Assembly (NCBI RefSeq): GCF_003268635.1
Contig: NZ_CP029639.1
Location: forward strand, 611,001 to 675,000
DNA from: Paenibacillus sp. DCT19
GTDB taxonomy: Bacteria; Bacillota; Bacilli; Paenibacillales; Paenibacillaceae
Length of the DNA: 64,000 nucleotides
Reading direction: 5' to 3'
Positions 34,478 to 43,351 of the stretch are shown piece by piece. The notes under the pieces were generated by a model that saw only the letters and a program-made list of their open reading frames with translations, searched no databases and had not been told where the DNA came from. A program made the translations under genes and the position numbers. Positions within the stretch are counted from its first letter, which is position 1. Each line of letters starts with the position of its first letter.

Positions 34478-34948
34478 TTACTTCGTTAGATCTAAACCTT
34501 GTTTGTCTATTTCCATATCCAAATGTTTGCTGTACACTTCAATGAAGTTCAGCATTTTATCATATTGTTCTTCAGTTACATGATTAAATACAGATTCATC
34601 TCTCTCTTGAAACTCTGTATGAAGTTTCTCATGAATGTCATATATGGTTCTGCCTTGCTCGGTTAGTCTAAAAAAGACTTCCTTCTTATTATTTGCTTTT
34701 TGATAATCTTCGATCAGACCCTTTTCGATGAGCTTCTTCGTTAATTTACTTATGGCACCCTTGGTCATATACAGGGATTCTGCCAGCTTGGTTACGTTGG
34801 AATCTACATTTTTCTCTATAAATTCAATGCAATGGACTTCAGAAGGCTTATATCCTTTAAGACTACTTTCCATCTTCGATTTATTAATCCAAACCAATTT
34901 GTTGAATAAGTCCCTGAAATCCATCATGACCTGTTCTTGCTTGTTCAT
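34478..34948 (-). CDS. MarR-family transcriptional regulator
   Basis: A 156-residue winged-helix dimer. The DNA-binding core reads NVTKLAESLYMTKGAISKLTKKLIEKGLI, followed by a wing with KKEVFFRLTEQGR. N- and C-terminal helices form the dimer interface. MarR proteins usually repress an adjacent exporter until bound by a toxic ligand, which fits the DHA2 gene 150 bases downstream on the same strand. The start follows a GGGGTG-type site in the leader. Confidence 0.93.
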   Translation of the reverse strand: MNKQEQVMMDFRDLFNKLVWINKSKMESSLKGYKPSEVHCIEFIEKNVDSNVTKLAESLYMTKGAISKLTKKLIEKGLIEDYQKANNKKEVFFRLTEQGRTIYDIHEKLHTEFQERDESVFNHVTEEQYDKMLNFIEVYSKHLDMEIDKQGLDLTK

Positions 34949-35062
34949 GGTTAGTCACCCCATATGAGTTATTTCCTAAGATAAACTATAACCTTTTATG
35001 ATTTAAAATCAAATCGCGTCACCAACATGAACATGGATGGCAAACAATTCAACAACATGCTC

Positions 35063-35071
35063 TGATATAAT
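35063..35071 (+). promoter_or_regulatory. Extended -10 promoter for the leader/CD3324 transcript
   Basis: TGATATAAT is a perfect extended -10 element (TGnTATAAT); no good -35 is present, as is common for this class. Transcription would begin near 35078, 34 bases before the leader peptide start. Confidence 0.6.
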
Positions 35072-35111
35072 AGCAGTTAGCAGCTATCTATTTTCTGTGG
35101 AGGTGAGGCCA

Positions 35112-35228
35112 TTGAAAACAATCGGGGTAGGATTCTTATATGCATGGCTCTATGCAAAGCCAGTGAAGGATATGGCAATGCTTTGCATAGAGATTAGCAA
35201 CAACCCAATTGCCAACAACGAGTTGTAA
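35112..35228 (+). CDS. 38-codon leader peptide ORF upstream of the CD3324 gene
   Basis: A TTG-initiated frame of 38 codons with a strong GGAGGTGAGG at good spacing. The peptide begins MKTIGVGFLYAWLYAKPVKD and ends NNPIANNEL. It is followed after 55 bases by the next start. Two alternative hairpins and a third structure over the downstream Shine-Dalgarno begin inside it, so it is better explained as a regulatory leader than as a stand-alone protein. No homologue is recognised. Confidence 0.6.
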   Translation: MKTIGVGFLYAWLYAKPVKDMAMLCIEISNNPIANNEL

Positions 35229-35273
35229 TATTCTACGAACTGGCTTTGCACCTTATTGATTTATTAAATAAGG
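35150..35273 (+). promoter_or_regulatory. Mutually exclusive RNA hairpins, candidate translational attenuator
   Basis: P1: CTATGCAAAGC (35150-35160) with GCTTTGCATAG (35180-35190), perfect over 11 bp. P2: TGCAAAGCCAGT (35153-35164) with ACTGGCTTTGCA (35239-35250), perfect over 12 bp and sharing the P1 left arm. P3: CCTTATT (35251-35257) with AATAAGG (35267-35273), covering the AAGGAG of the next gene. P1 and P2 cannot coexist, as in erm-type leaders. Confidence 0.65.
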
Positions 35274-35283
35274 AGTGAGGCAC

Positions 35284-35550
35284 GTGAAATATTCAAAAGC
35301 CGAGTCGATTTTCCCGGAAGAATTGCTACGGATCATTCAAGAATACGTTCAGGGCGAATTGGTATACATCCCCAAACCTAAAGAGACACACCTCAAATGG
35401 GGAGAGAAAACACACAGTAAGAGTAAAGTATCTGCTCGAAACGCTGAGATTAAATCCTTATTCCGTGATGGAATAAGCATAAACGAGTTGGCGGAGCGGT
35501 ATTTTTTGTCCTGTGAAAGTATTAAGAAGATTGTTTATACAAAGAACTGA
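35284..35550 (+). CDS. CD3324-family protein with C-terminal helix-turn-helix
   Basis: An 88-residue protein starting MKYSKAESIFPEELLRIIQEYVQG, followed by LVYIPKPKETHLKWGEKT, the diagnostic part of the CD3324 family. The C-terminal 40 residues (NAEIKSLFRDGISINELAER, then YFLSCESIKKIVY) form a helix-turn-helix like Mor-type activators. GTG start at 35284, eight bases after AGGAG; a GTG at 35275 overlaps that site. Exact function of the family is unknown; DNA binding is likely. The mRNA leader suggests regulated translation. Confidence 0.88.
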   Translation: MKYSKAESIFPEELLRIIQEYVQGELVYIPKPKETHLKWGEKTHSKSKVSARNAEIKSLFRDGISINELAERYFLSCESIKKIVYTKN

Positions 35551-35552
35551 TG

Positions 35553-35594
35553 GAATCCGCTACATCGTCGTATCGACGGTTTAGCGGATTTTTG
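35553..35594 (+). terminator. Terminator after the CD3324 gene
   Basis: AATCCGCTA pairs with TAGCGGATT around an internal CGTCG/CGACG stem, followed by TTTTTG. Confidence 0.88.
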
Positions 35595-35708
35595 TGCAAA
35601 GATGAATTAAATCAACTTATACATAGTAACTGCATCTCTAAATCGATAGACTCAAGTTAAGTTTGTTGTGATCCAAGGACGTCTGCATTAGGAGAAGGGG
35701 GCAGTGAA

Positions 35709-36791
35709 ATGAACGAAATCATAATGAAACAGCTGCTGGACAAAAATGAATGGCTGATCAACATGGTGATCGAACGTGTAAAGAGAGATTTTCTAGACGA
35801 TATCGCCATTATTGGGCTTACGGGTTCATTTAGCACCGGGGACTTTCACGAGAAGAGTGATCTGGATCTAATTATCATTAATAATACGGATAAGGGGTGG
35901 GGGATATCCGATTGCTTCATCTTGGATGACGTTGGATATGACATCTATTGCACGCCTTGGGATACAAGAATACACGAACAATCCACCTTGGAAAGTCCCA
36001 ACGTATCGAGCCTAACCGAGCTCAAAGTACTCTATTATGCCAAGCCTGAGGATTTGGAGAAATTGAACGGATTCAAGCAAAAAGCGCTTGATGGACTTGC
36101 GGATCCAATCGGAGAAGCGTGTCTTCATCGAGCCAAAAAATGGATTGATCTGGCTAAGCAAGCCTACAGCGATACGATGCTGGGTGAAGATATTGGCTCC
36201 GTGCGGCAGGCATCTGCCGACGTTGTATACAATCTAGTCAATGCCTTGGTCAGCATGAATAACACGTGCATTAAACGAGGAATCAAGCGATATTTGGAAG
36301 AGATATGTTCATTGCGCTATGTTCCTGATCATCTCGAATCACTTTACATGTCAGTCATTGAAGCGCATACCATTGAAGATATTCGATTAGCATCTTTCAA
36401 CATATTGAAAAGCGTTACGAAGTTACACAGCACGATGTGTGATAGCTTCATCGTTAGACCTGCTCCGACCTATGATAATCTGAAGGGAACTTACGAAGAA
36501 CTGTGGTGCAATTACCGCAACAAAATCTTGAACGGTGTTTTAACTCAGGATGCCCCTTATGTATTTCTTTCAGCCTTTGGAGCACAAGGGTATCTTGATG
36601 AAATGGCTATGGAGATCGGAACCAAGAAATTTGACCTTATGCAGTACTTTGATGCAAGTAATTTAACTGTTATACAAGAGAAGTTTCTTGAAGTGATGGA
36701 TGAGTATGCTGAGGAATATGGTAAGGTCGGCAGAGAAGTCGAACGTTTTACATCCTTCGAGCAACTGTATGCCCATTTTATGAATTGTTGA
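35709..36791 (+). CDS. Nucleotidyltransferase-domain protein (360 aa)
   Basis: Polymerase-beta-type nucleotidyltransferase fold. The GSFSTGDFHEKSDLDLIII block supplies the Gly-Ser and the metal-binding Asp-x-Asp; a third Asp is in GYDIYC. Beyond about residue 120 comes a helical domain (AKKWIDLAKQAYSDTMLGED, then SADVVYNLVNALVSM), seen in aminoglycoside-adenylyltransferase and kanamycin-nucleotidyltransferase-like proteins. Substrate unknown: antibiotic inactivation or modification of a macromolecule are both possible. RBS AGAAGGGGG. It follows the CD3324 gene but behind a terminator. Confidence 0.82.
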   Translation: MNEIIMKQLLDKNEWLINMVIERVKRDFLDDIAIIGLTGSFSTGDFHEKSDLDLIIINNTDKGWGISDCFILDDVGYDIYCTPWDTRIHEQSTLESPNVSSLTELKVLYYAKPEDLEKLNGFKQKALDGLADPIGEACLHRAKKWIDLAKQAYSDTMLGEDIGSVRQASADVVYNLVNALVSMNNTCIKRGIKRYLEEICSLRYVPDHLESLYMSVIEAHTIEDIRLASFNILKSVTKLHSTMCDSFIVRPAPTYDNLKGTYEELWCNYRNKILNGVLTQDAPYVFLSAFGAQGYLDEMAMEIGTKKFDLMQYFDASNLTVIQEKFLEVMDEYAEEYGKVGREVERFTSFEQLYAHFMNC

Positions 36792-36841
36792 CCGTAAATT
36801 CTAGTTCGTAATAAGTCCCCTAAAAGGGGGACAACATACCA

Positions 36842-37513
36842 TTAATCAATGGTGTAGATGTCCCAATCTCCTTGTTCACTCTGCCGGATCGCATACATCA
36901 TTCTTACTTGTTCAACCGAATCGGTTGTTGTATCCAGACGTTCACCAAGAACAGTAATATGTAATTGATTTTTAATAGATTGATGTTTCTCAATGCTCTC
37001 GATGCTTGAGAACTTATATTGGAACTGCTCACCATAATAAAAGTTCAAAGCATCTGCCAGTTGGTCATCGACAAAACCAGATCGGTAAAGTTCGTGATCA
37101 TGCTGTACGAGAGCAATTAGATTTTCTTCGAGTATATCCAGCGCGGGACGGTCGCTCTCTTTTAACGTATTCTTTGCTAATTTTAGGTCAATTGCCATTG
37201 CAGTGTTAGAATCTTCTGAACTCTCAAGTAGGAATTTTCCGATAATATTCTCATTGCTATCGTACAAGTTGATATATTTATCGACTTTCGGTTCGTTCAT
37301 ACTTTGAATAGCTTCCTCAGGGGTTTGTGGCAAATCTTGATTCATGTCTGAAGTCTTGATGTAACCTTCTTTTCCATCTACACCTATAGCCGCAACTAAA
37401 TCCTTAGAGGGACTTGTATCAGCAGATGTAGCCGCCAAGCCATAGACACCCGCACCAAGTCCTAAGGCAAGAGCCACACCAACTATAGTGAGTTTTTGTG
37501 AGTTTGATTTCAC
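36842..37513 (-). CDS. Secreted hypothetical protein (223 aa)
   Basis: N-terminal signal or anchor (KLTIVGVALALGLGAGVYGLA), then an acidic extracytoplasmic region. The phrase GVDGKEGYIKTSDMNQDLPQTPEEAIQSM recurs in uncharacterised Bacillales exported proteins. The C-terminal domain (HITVLGERLDTTTDSVEQVRMMY) is beta-rich and ends in a Trp-Asp strand. GTG start nine bases after GGAGG. It is on the same strand as the next secreted gene upstream, 60 bases apart. Function unknown. Confidence 0.72.
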   Translation of the reverse strand: MKSNSQKLTIVGVALALGLGAGVYGLAATSADTSPSKDLVAAIGVDGKEGYIKTSDMNQDLPQTPEEAIQSMNEPKVDKYINLYDSNENIIGKFLLESSEDSNTAMAIDLKLAKNTLKESDRPALDILEENLIALVQHDHELYRSGFVDDQLADALNFYYGEQFQYKFSSIESIEKHQSIKNQLHITVLGERLDTTTDSVEQVRMMYAIRQSEQGDWDIYTID

Positions 37514-37573
37514 TAGATTACCTCCATTCTAACCGGATCGCTCATATGAAGATGCAGAATGATAAATCCATGC

Positions 37574-38128
37574 TTATTCATTAAACTCAACGAAAACATG
37601 CATATACCCGTCTATTCCTCCAATACCGGTCGTTTGTTTAATATCCAAAAATTCAAGTTGTTTCTCCCATTCAACTCTCTCCTGATCGGACTCATCTGCA
37701 TACACTTCAAATAGATAGGCTAAGACAAATGCATTCATAGTTGAAGCTCCGTTTTTCAATTGTAACCACTCTTTAGGGACAATAAGTTGATTCTTTCTAG
37801 GGATCACAGTCTTTTCAGAAAAGTTAAGGATTAATTCATGTTCCTTATTTTTGATAGTTGTTATTTTGTTCTTTCCATCCCATTGAATGTTGGCTCCGGA
37901 GGATTTAAAGACATCCTTTACTGGGATAAATATAGAGTTATACTCCGTAGTAGTTAACTTACCAGCCTTCGTGACATTTAATACGGATTTTTTCAATGAA
38001 GAATTATACATATGAGCTGCGCGCTCCACCAAAGGTAGATCCTCTAAAGGTTGGTTATTTGCAGATGCAATGGATGAGACACTACCAACCAAACATAACA
38101 TCAACAACAGAGAAATAAACCGCTTCAT
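37574..38128 (-). CDS. Secreted stalk-domain-like protein (copper amine oxidase N-terminal fold)
   Basis: About 184 residues with signal peptide MKRFISLLLMLCLVGSVSSIASA. The exported part contains IFIPVKDVFKSSGANIQWDGKNKITTI and LIVPKEWLQLKNG, the pattern of the CuAO_N stalk domain common in Bacillales surface proteins. The start at 38128 follows AAGGAGGG; an upstream ATG at 38161 precedes that site. Probably surface-located; partner unknown. Confidence 0.72.
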   Translation of the reverse strand: MKRFISLLLMLCLVGSVSSIASANNQPLEDLPLVERAAHMYNSSLKKSVLNVTKAGKLTTTEYNSIFIPVKDVFKSSGANIQWDGKNKITTIKNKEHELILNFSEKTVIPRKNQLIVPKEWLQLKNGASTMNAFVLAYLFEVYADESDQERVEWEKQLEFLDIKQTTGIGGIDGYMHVFVEFNE

Positions 38129-38193
38129 CTTGAAGCCCTCCTTACAAAAATTGGTGTGCACATAGTATAAACGCGGTAAGAAGGAGAAATGTT

Positions 38194-38472
38194 TCCTGGA
38201 AGTTATCCGGTCATCGCGTAATATATAATCTTACAGGTAAGAGCGACCCGACATCGTATATTGACGAGAAAGTTGAATTTAAACAGGAAAAGGTTCATGT
38301 GAAGGGTGTAGAAATGCTGCAAACCGAATTTACTCCTTCGCGCGCCATTGAGTTGCAATGGATATACGAGAGCCCGGACAAAAAACAAAGATACAGCTAC
38401 ACCGTGCGGGCAAATTCAGATCAAGTAAGCAAAGAAACCTTGACGAAAATTGCTGAAAATTATCTAGAATAG
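38194..38472 (+). pseudogene. C-terminal fragment of a DUF4367-type protein
   Basis: One frame reads about 92 codons (KLSGHRVIYNLTGKSDPTS onward, ending VRANSDQVSKETLTKIAENY) to a TAG at 38472. The end is the DUF4367 pattern of anti-sigma-factor-like proteins. No start codon, ribosome binding site or N-terminal part exists; upstream is the promoter region of the divergent secreted gene. This is the 3' end of a gene truncated by rearrangement. Confidence 0.7.
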
Positions 38473-38540
38473 ATTTTGTATGTATTGATTATTTTGAGTG
38501 AGCTGAATGACTTTCAGAGAATATCAGATAAGTACACCAA

Positions 38541-38567
38541 AAAAGAGTCTAAGATTAGACTCTTTCT
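38541..38567. terminator. Bidirectional terminator
   Basis: AAAGAGTCTAA / TTAGACTCTTT with a 2-base loop and A/T runs on both sides; ends the minus-strand operon and the truncated plus-strand gene. Confidence 0.85.
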
Positions 38568-38586
38568 GTGTATGTTAACTATTGTC

Positions 38587-39366
38587 TTATATAAGACCTG
38601 TCCATTGCAGGCCATGCCATATGCCTTCTTGCTCCGCGCTTAACGTTACGTGAGAAGCTAATTGCTTTAACGCCTCGGGAGCATTACCCATGGCAATACC
38701 ACACCCAACGTACTGGAACATCTCGATATCGTTATAGTTATCGCCGAATGCGTATATATCCTCTGGTTGGAATCCCAACCTAGCAGCCAGTTGTATAATA
38801 CCCTCAGCTTTGGAGCCACCGGCAGGTAATACATCCATCGAGAGGGGGTGCCAGCGCACAAAGTTTAACATCTCGAATTGTTCACGATATGAAGCTTCCT
38901 CTTCAACTGTACAAAACAACATCGTCTGATAGATTGCTCGATCTTCACAGAAAGATGCATGATGGCTTGGATGGGTTACGCCGAGCGATTTCAGACACAA
39001 GTCTACATGTGGATGATAGGTCTGACTACAGCTCATCTGCGCATGATCTAGGAAAACCAAAGCATGCTCCTGTACAGCCGCAAAAGCAGATAGTTTATGA
39101 ACAGCTTCCGGATTAATCGGATTGCTATGGATTAAGGTTCCTTGGTGGGCGACATATTGGCCGTTAAAACTCACATATGAATCTAGCTGCAGTTCTTGCC
39201 GCACCTGTTCCAGCATAAAGGGCGAGCGTCCCGAGGCTAGAGCAACCGTATGCCCGGCATTTTTCAAAGCCATCACAGCTTGCTTGGCTGAAGGCGGAAT
39301 CTGATTGTGACGATCCAGTAATGTACCATCAACGTCAAAGAGAATGAGTTTTTCCGTGGAAGTCAA
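38587..39366 (-). CDS. Cof-type HAD-superfamily phosphatase (first copy)
   Basis: A 259-residue cytosolic phosphohydrolase. HAD motif I is LILFDVDGTLL, motif II ALASGRS, and motifs III/IV are the Lys in GGSKAEGI and GDNYNDIEMF; a C2B cap (residues 85-190) marks the Cof subfamily that acts on sugar phosphates and related small molecules. TTG start at 39366, nine bases after AAGGAG. Last gene of the minus-strand importer operon, which also has a second Cof enzyme, so dephosphorylation of imported phospho-compounds is likely. Confidence 0.92.
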   Translation of the reverse strand: MTSTEKLILFDVDGTLLDRHNQIPPSAKQAVMALKNAGHTVALASGRSPFMLEQVRQELQLDSYVSFNGQYVAHQGTLIHSNPINPEAVHKLSAFAAVQEHALVFLDHAQMSCSQTYHPHVDLCLKSLGVTHPSHHASFCEDRAIYQTMLFCTVEEEASYREQFEMLNFVRWHPLSMDVLPAGGSKAEGIIQLAARLGFQPEDIYAFGDNYNDIEMFQYVGCGIAMGNAPEALKQLASHVTLSAEQEGIWHGLQWTGLI

Positions 39367-39370
39367 TGGA

Positions 39371-40418
39371 TCACGCTCCTTCGTTCTGGGCAAAAGACAA
39401 GCTCAGGCTGACTTGTTCATTCAACGAGAAGGCAAGAGGGGATATGACCTCCCAACGACCAGCATTGCCTTGAATGTCGTAATGGAACTCTTTCCCTTGG
39501 AATTGTACATTCACAATTTTGCCGTCCATACCGGGCTGATGATGTGGCTGAAGCCGAAACTGATCCGGTCTGACCGGGTAGAGACCATTCAGCTTGAAAT
39601 AGTCTGCGACGTCGGCTCCTGACCAAGATACATTCTCGCTGTCCTTAGGCATAAACCGATTAGCTTCCCAGTGACCAGTGACCAAGTTGGATTTGGATAC
39701 GAATTTGGCTACAAACTCGGTTTGTGGTCTTAAATAAATGTCCTGCGGTGTGCCGGCCTGCTCGATACGCCCATCTTTCATGACAATAATCCGGTCAGCC
39801 ATGGCAAGAGCCTCGCCCTGATCATGTGTAACATACACGATGGCAGAGCGTGTGTTGCGATGGACTTGTTGAATTTCCCGTCGCATGTCCATGCGTAGCA
39901 TGGCATCCAGGCTACTGAGCGGTTCGTCCATTAACAGCAACGACGGTTCAGGTGCGATGGCTCGGGCTATGGCGACCCGTTGCTTCTGTCCCCCGATAAT
40001 TCATGCGGCATACGATCCGCTAGATGAGACAAGCCGGACATGTTCAGGACTTCCTGAATGCGAGCCTGTTCATTGTTTTTGATATGAGCAGGCGTGGACT
40101 TATGTGTTCGGATCGGGAACCGGACATGTTCAGCTACGTTCATGTGAGGCCAGAGTGCAAACGATTGGAAGACCATGCCGATTCTGCGTTTCTCTGGGGG
40201 AGCAGAGTACCTGCACCCGCTACAAGCTTTTCATCAATCGATACTTCACCGCTAGTGGGCTGCTCGAATCCAGCAAGGATGCGCAGCAATGTCGTTTTTC
40301 CACAACCTGATGGTCCAAGGATCGCTACGAATTCCCCGTCCTCAATGGTTAGATCTATGGTGTGCAGCGCTTGAAAGCTGCCGAAGGATTTGTTCACCTG
40401 TTTAATCTGGATGCTCAT
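39371..40418 (-). CDS. ABC importer ATPase (FbpC/PotA-like), two frameshifts as read
   Basis: ATPase of the importer encoded by this operon. Walker [10 protein letters not shown] is near the N-terminus. The frame is lost at five G at 40196-40200 (plus strand) and again at five C at 39990-39994; one more base at each gives [20 protein letters not shown] and [16 protein letters not shown], restoring the Q-loop and signature. Walker [14 protein letters not shown], the H-loop [10 protein letters not shown] and a C-terminal TOBE region (VRPDQFRLQ) follow. The restored length of 349 residues fits. It overlaps the permease gene by four bases. Confidence 0.9.
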
Positions 40419-42184
40419 GATTTCACTCCCTTACGTGACGCCCAATACTGAACAAGCAACAACATGGCGCCGCCAACTGCCATGAGTGCAACGATCAGAC
40501 TGGACAAAGCGGTAGAATACAGGGTGTCCCCTGCCTGTTCAAAACTGAAGATGGTTACGCCTATCGTCTGCGATCCTGAGGAATACAGCAGGGCGGATAC
40601 GGTAAGCTCAGTCAGTGCGGTCAAAAAGACCAACATGCCCCCGGTAAGCATACTCGGTAACAGCAATGGCAGTAGAACGGTACGCCATTTGCGCCAGAAG
40701 CCAGCACCGGAAATTCGCGCAGCCTCTTCCATGGAAGAATCGAGCTGCATGAAAGACGTAATGCTTGAACGAATCTGCAAAATCAGGAAGCGGCAGATAT
40801 ATGCTATAAACAAGATCGACATGGAACCATAGATACCTGGATTCCAACCGGGAATCGGCTCCATCCACACTAAGATGATAGAAAGGGCGAATACGATGCC
40901 TGGCAACGTATAGGGAACCGCGGTCGCAAGCTCAGCCATTTTATTAAACGAATTCGGACGACGAACTCTGACATAAGCGAATCCTGAGCCAATCACGAGG
41001 CAGACCAGCATTGTAACCAAGGATAGCACCAGGCTGTTTTGGATCGATTGCCATACACGTTCGTTCTCAAAGAGGATGTACCGATAATTATCCAGTGTCA
41101 TGTTCGCGCGTGTTAATCCCAATCCATACGCTCTCTTCAGAGACATCGTTATCATCGAAGAGAGTGGAACGACAGTAATGGAGAGCAGTCCAGCCCAGAT
41201 GATCCACGTCAGCGGTTTGCGTATACGTCCCAACGTGTATCTCGGTGTAAGATCAGGTTGCATCGTATCCGAAGCATGGCTTTTCCGTAAAAGAACCCAT
41301 TGCAGCAAACTACCGATGACAGCGGCTGTGCCCAGCAGAACAGAAAGAGAGGCACCGCGGGCAAAGGCGGACGGTCCAAATCCGATAATTTCCTCGTAGA
41401 TCAGCGTGCTCAGCACCGAAATATTTACGGGCGTGCCGAGAAACGCGGGAATACCGAAATTATCGAGTGAAGCTAGAAAGACAAGCAAGCCACCGGCGGT
41501 TAAACCGGGAAGGGCGAGTGGAAGTGTAATTTTACGGAAAACTTCGAGTCTGCTTGCGCCTCCGGCTCTGGCAGCCCACTCTAAGTCACGTGGAATCTTG
41601 CGCAGAACGTCCAGTGTGAACATGTACACTAGTGGAAAATGGTGAATACCCATTACAAAGATGATGCCGCCTAAGCTGTACATGCTCCATGGAGTAAGGC
41701 TCGGATGAATCCATTGCAGCAAGCCGGCAAGCCAGCTTTGAGATCCGGTAAACGAAGACCAGGATAAGGTCAGGACATACGAAGGCAAAATGAAACAAAG
41801 CATGATGCCCATATGCAGAGCGGATTTATTGCGGATGTCGGTATAAGCTACAACCCAAGCCAGTGCAATACCAAGCACAAGGGAGAATAAGGTTGATCCG
41901 GCTACGATATAAAAGGTATTGAGTAAGGTCGACCAGAACCGCTCTTGTTGTAACATTTCGCTATAATGCGCCAACGTCAAGCCATGTTCACCCTGAAAAC
42001 TAAGCAAAATCAATTTTAGAATGGGATAGACAAAAAAGATAAGTACAGCAGCGCCACCAAGTATAGCGCCCAAGCGACTCCAGCTAAGATAGCTGAACAG
42101 CGTGGAAAAGGGCTTGCGCCCTTTTCGTTCTGCTTGCCATGCTAGAGAGTCCGTCTTCCATTTTTCCATATCAAACAGCTCCAA
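40415..42184 (-). CDS. ABC importer permease, fused two-domain type (FbpB-like)
   Basis: A 589-residue inner-membrane protein made of two homologous permease halves, each with about six helices and an EAA-type loop: [27 protein letters not shown] [20 protein letters not shown] near residue 210 and [22 protein letters not shown] near residue 505. This fused arrangement is typical of ferric-iron and 2-aminoethylphosphonate importers. It works with the ATPase and binding protein on either side. RBS is moderate; the start is close behind the binding-protein stop. Confidence 0.92.
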   Translation of the reverse strand: MELFDMEKWKTDSLAWQAERKGRKPFSTLFSYLSWSRLGAILGGAAVLIFFVYPILKLILLSFQGEHGLTLAHYSEMLQQERFWSTLLNTFYIVAGSTLFSLVLGIALAWVVAYTDIRNKSALHMGIMLCFILPSYVLTLSWSSFTGSQSWLAGLLQWIHPSLTPWSMYSLGGIIFVMGIHHFPLVYMFTLDVLRKIPRDLEWAARAGGASRLEVFRKITLPLALPGLTAGGLLVFLASLDNFGIPAFLGTPVNISVLSTLIYEEIIGFGPSAFARGASLSVLLGTAAVIGSLLQWVLLRKSHASDTMQPDLTPRYTLGRIRKPLTWIIWAGLLSITVVPLSSMITMSLKRAYGLGLTRANMTLDNYRYILFENERVWQSIQNSLVLSLVTMLVCLVIGSGFAYVRVRRPNSFNKMAELATAVPYTLPGIVFALSIILVWMEPIPGWNPGIYGSMSILFIAYICRFLILQIRSSITSFMQLDSSMEEAARISGAGFWRKWRTVLLPLLLPSMLTGGMLVFLTALTELTVSALLYSSGSQTIGVTIFSFEQAGDTLYSTALSSLIVALMAVGGAMLLLVQYWASRKGVKS

Positions 42185-42187
42185 TCA

Positions 42188-43228
42188 TTACTCTCCGAAT
42201 ACTTGAATGAATTGTTGCTTGTCCGCTTCACGATCCGCGGCAAGTTTGGATGGGTCTCCAGGCAGGATATTCATTTCGGAGACACTTTTGAGTCCCTCAG
42301 GCGGGGCGATGCCTTCCCGAATTGGGGAATATCCGATCTCGGCTGACAATTGCTGCCCTTCATCAGACAAGATGTAGTCAACGAACGCTTGTGCAGCAGG
42401 CATGTTGGCGGCATCTTTCATAATGCCAATAGGCTCAGTGATGATTGGCACGCCTTCTGTTGGATAGGTCAGTTCAACGGGTGAACCTTTGGCTTTTTCA
42501 CGTGCAACAAGGTAGTCTACAACGACACCGTATGACTTTTCACCACTGGCTACAGCTTTCATAACAGCACCGTTTCCTTTGATGACGGAGATGCCATTAT
42601 CTTTGATTTGCTTCAGGAAATCCCAGCCAAATCCATCTGTGCGACTGAACACGCCAATGTTATATGCTGCGGCTCCAGAATAGAGTGGGCTCGGCATGAT
42701 GGATGCATCTTTGCTTTCCGCAGCCGTTAATGCACTCCATGATGTTGGAGCGGAGGTTACTTTTTGCGTGTTGGTCGCAAGTACAGTAGCCATGACCTTT
42801 GTACCTGAATACATGCCATCTGGGTCAACAAGATCGCTAGGGATCTTGCTTAGCTCAGGGGATTTGTACGAGAGAAGGAGATCTTCTTGCTTCAAATTTT
42901 CGAAGGTTACCGCATCGGCAAGCAGCAATACGTCAGCTTGTGTTTTGCCAGCTTGGCGCTCGGCTTGAATTTTGGCGGTGACTTCTTCCGTACCAGAACG
43001 GAAGACGCTCACATCTACATCTGGATACTTTTTGTTAAAAGCGGAGATCAGCTTCGTTGCATCCTCTTCAGGTTGGGAGGTATAGAAGGACAACTTACCA
43101 GATACCGAGCTTGAATCAGCGTTAGCATCGTTAGTCCCAGAAGCAGCTTGCCCTTGTGGGGAGCAACCGCTGAATATGATCATGCCTGCGAGTACGGGTA
43201 GAAGTAATGACTTTTTGAATGGAATCAA
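42188..43228 (-). CDS. ABC importer substrate-binding lipoprotein (Fe3+/phosphonate type)
   Basis: A 346-residue receptor with lipobox FSGCS (acylated Cys near residue 21). The class II periplasmic-binding fold is visible from LSFYTSQPEEDATKLISAFN, RSGTEEVTAKIQAERQAGK and QADVLLLADAVTFENL, as in ferric-iron and aminoethylphosphonate receptors. TTG start seven bases after AAAGGAGAG. The usual paired Tyr ligands for iron cannot be confirmed by eye, and the companion phosphatases favour a phosphorylated organic ligand. Confidence 0.9.
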   Translation of the reverse strand: MIPFKKSLLLPVLAGMIIFSGCSPQGQAASGTNDANADSSSVSGKLSFYTSQPEEDATKLISAFNKKYPDVDVSVFRSGTEEVTAKIQAERQAGKTQADVLLLADAVTFENLKQEDLLLSYKSPELSKIPSDLVDPDGMYSGTKVMATVLATNTQKVTSAPTSWSALTAAESKDASIMPSPLYSGAAAYNIGVFSRTDGFGWDFLKQIKDNGISVIKGNGAVMKAVASGEKSYGVVVDYLVAREKAKGSPVELTYPTEGVPIITEPIGIMKDAANMPAAQAFVDYILSDEGQQLSAEIGYSPIREGIAPPEGLKSVSEMNILPGDPSKLAADREADKQQFIQVFGE

Positions 43229-43351
43229 GAAAATTCTCTCCTTTAATAGCCAGTGGTGGCTTATGTTTTAGTGGTTACTTGTATAAGAAGAACTAATCTA
43301 TATGGATAAATGCTATGCGCAGGCGCCAAGAAAGCAGAATTTTGCAACAGG

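Noticed and set aside
36815..36832. Terminator between the nucleotidyltransferase and the convergent secreted gene (GTCCCC/GGGGAC)
   Set aside because: Short stem with no T-run on either side; it may be a weak convergent structure but is not supported as a terminator.
42188..43228. Firm call as a ferric-iron receptor
   Set aside because: The iron-binding tyrosines could not be confirmed and the operon enzymes favour a phosphorylated ligand.
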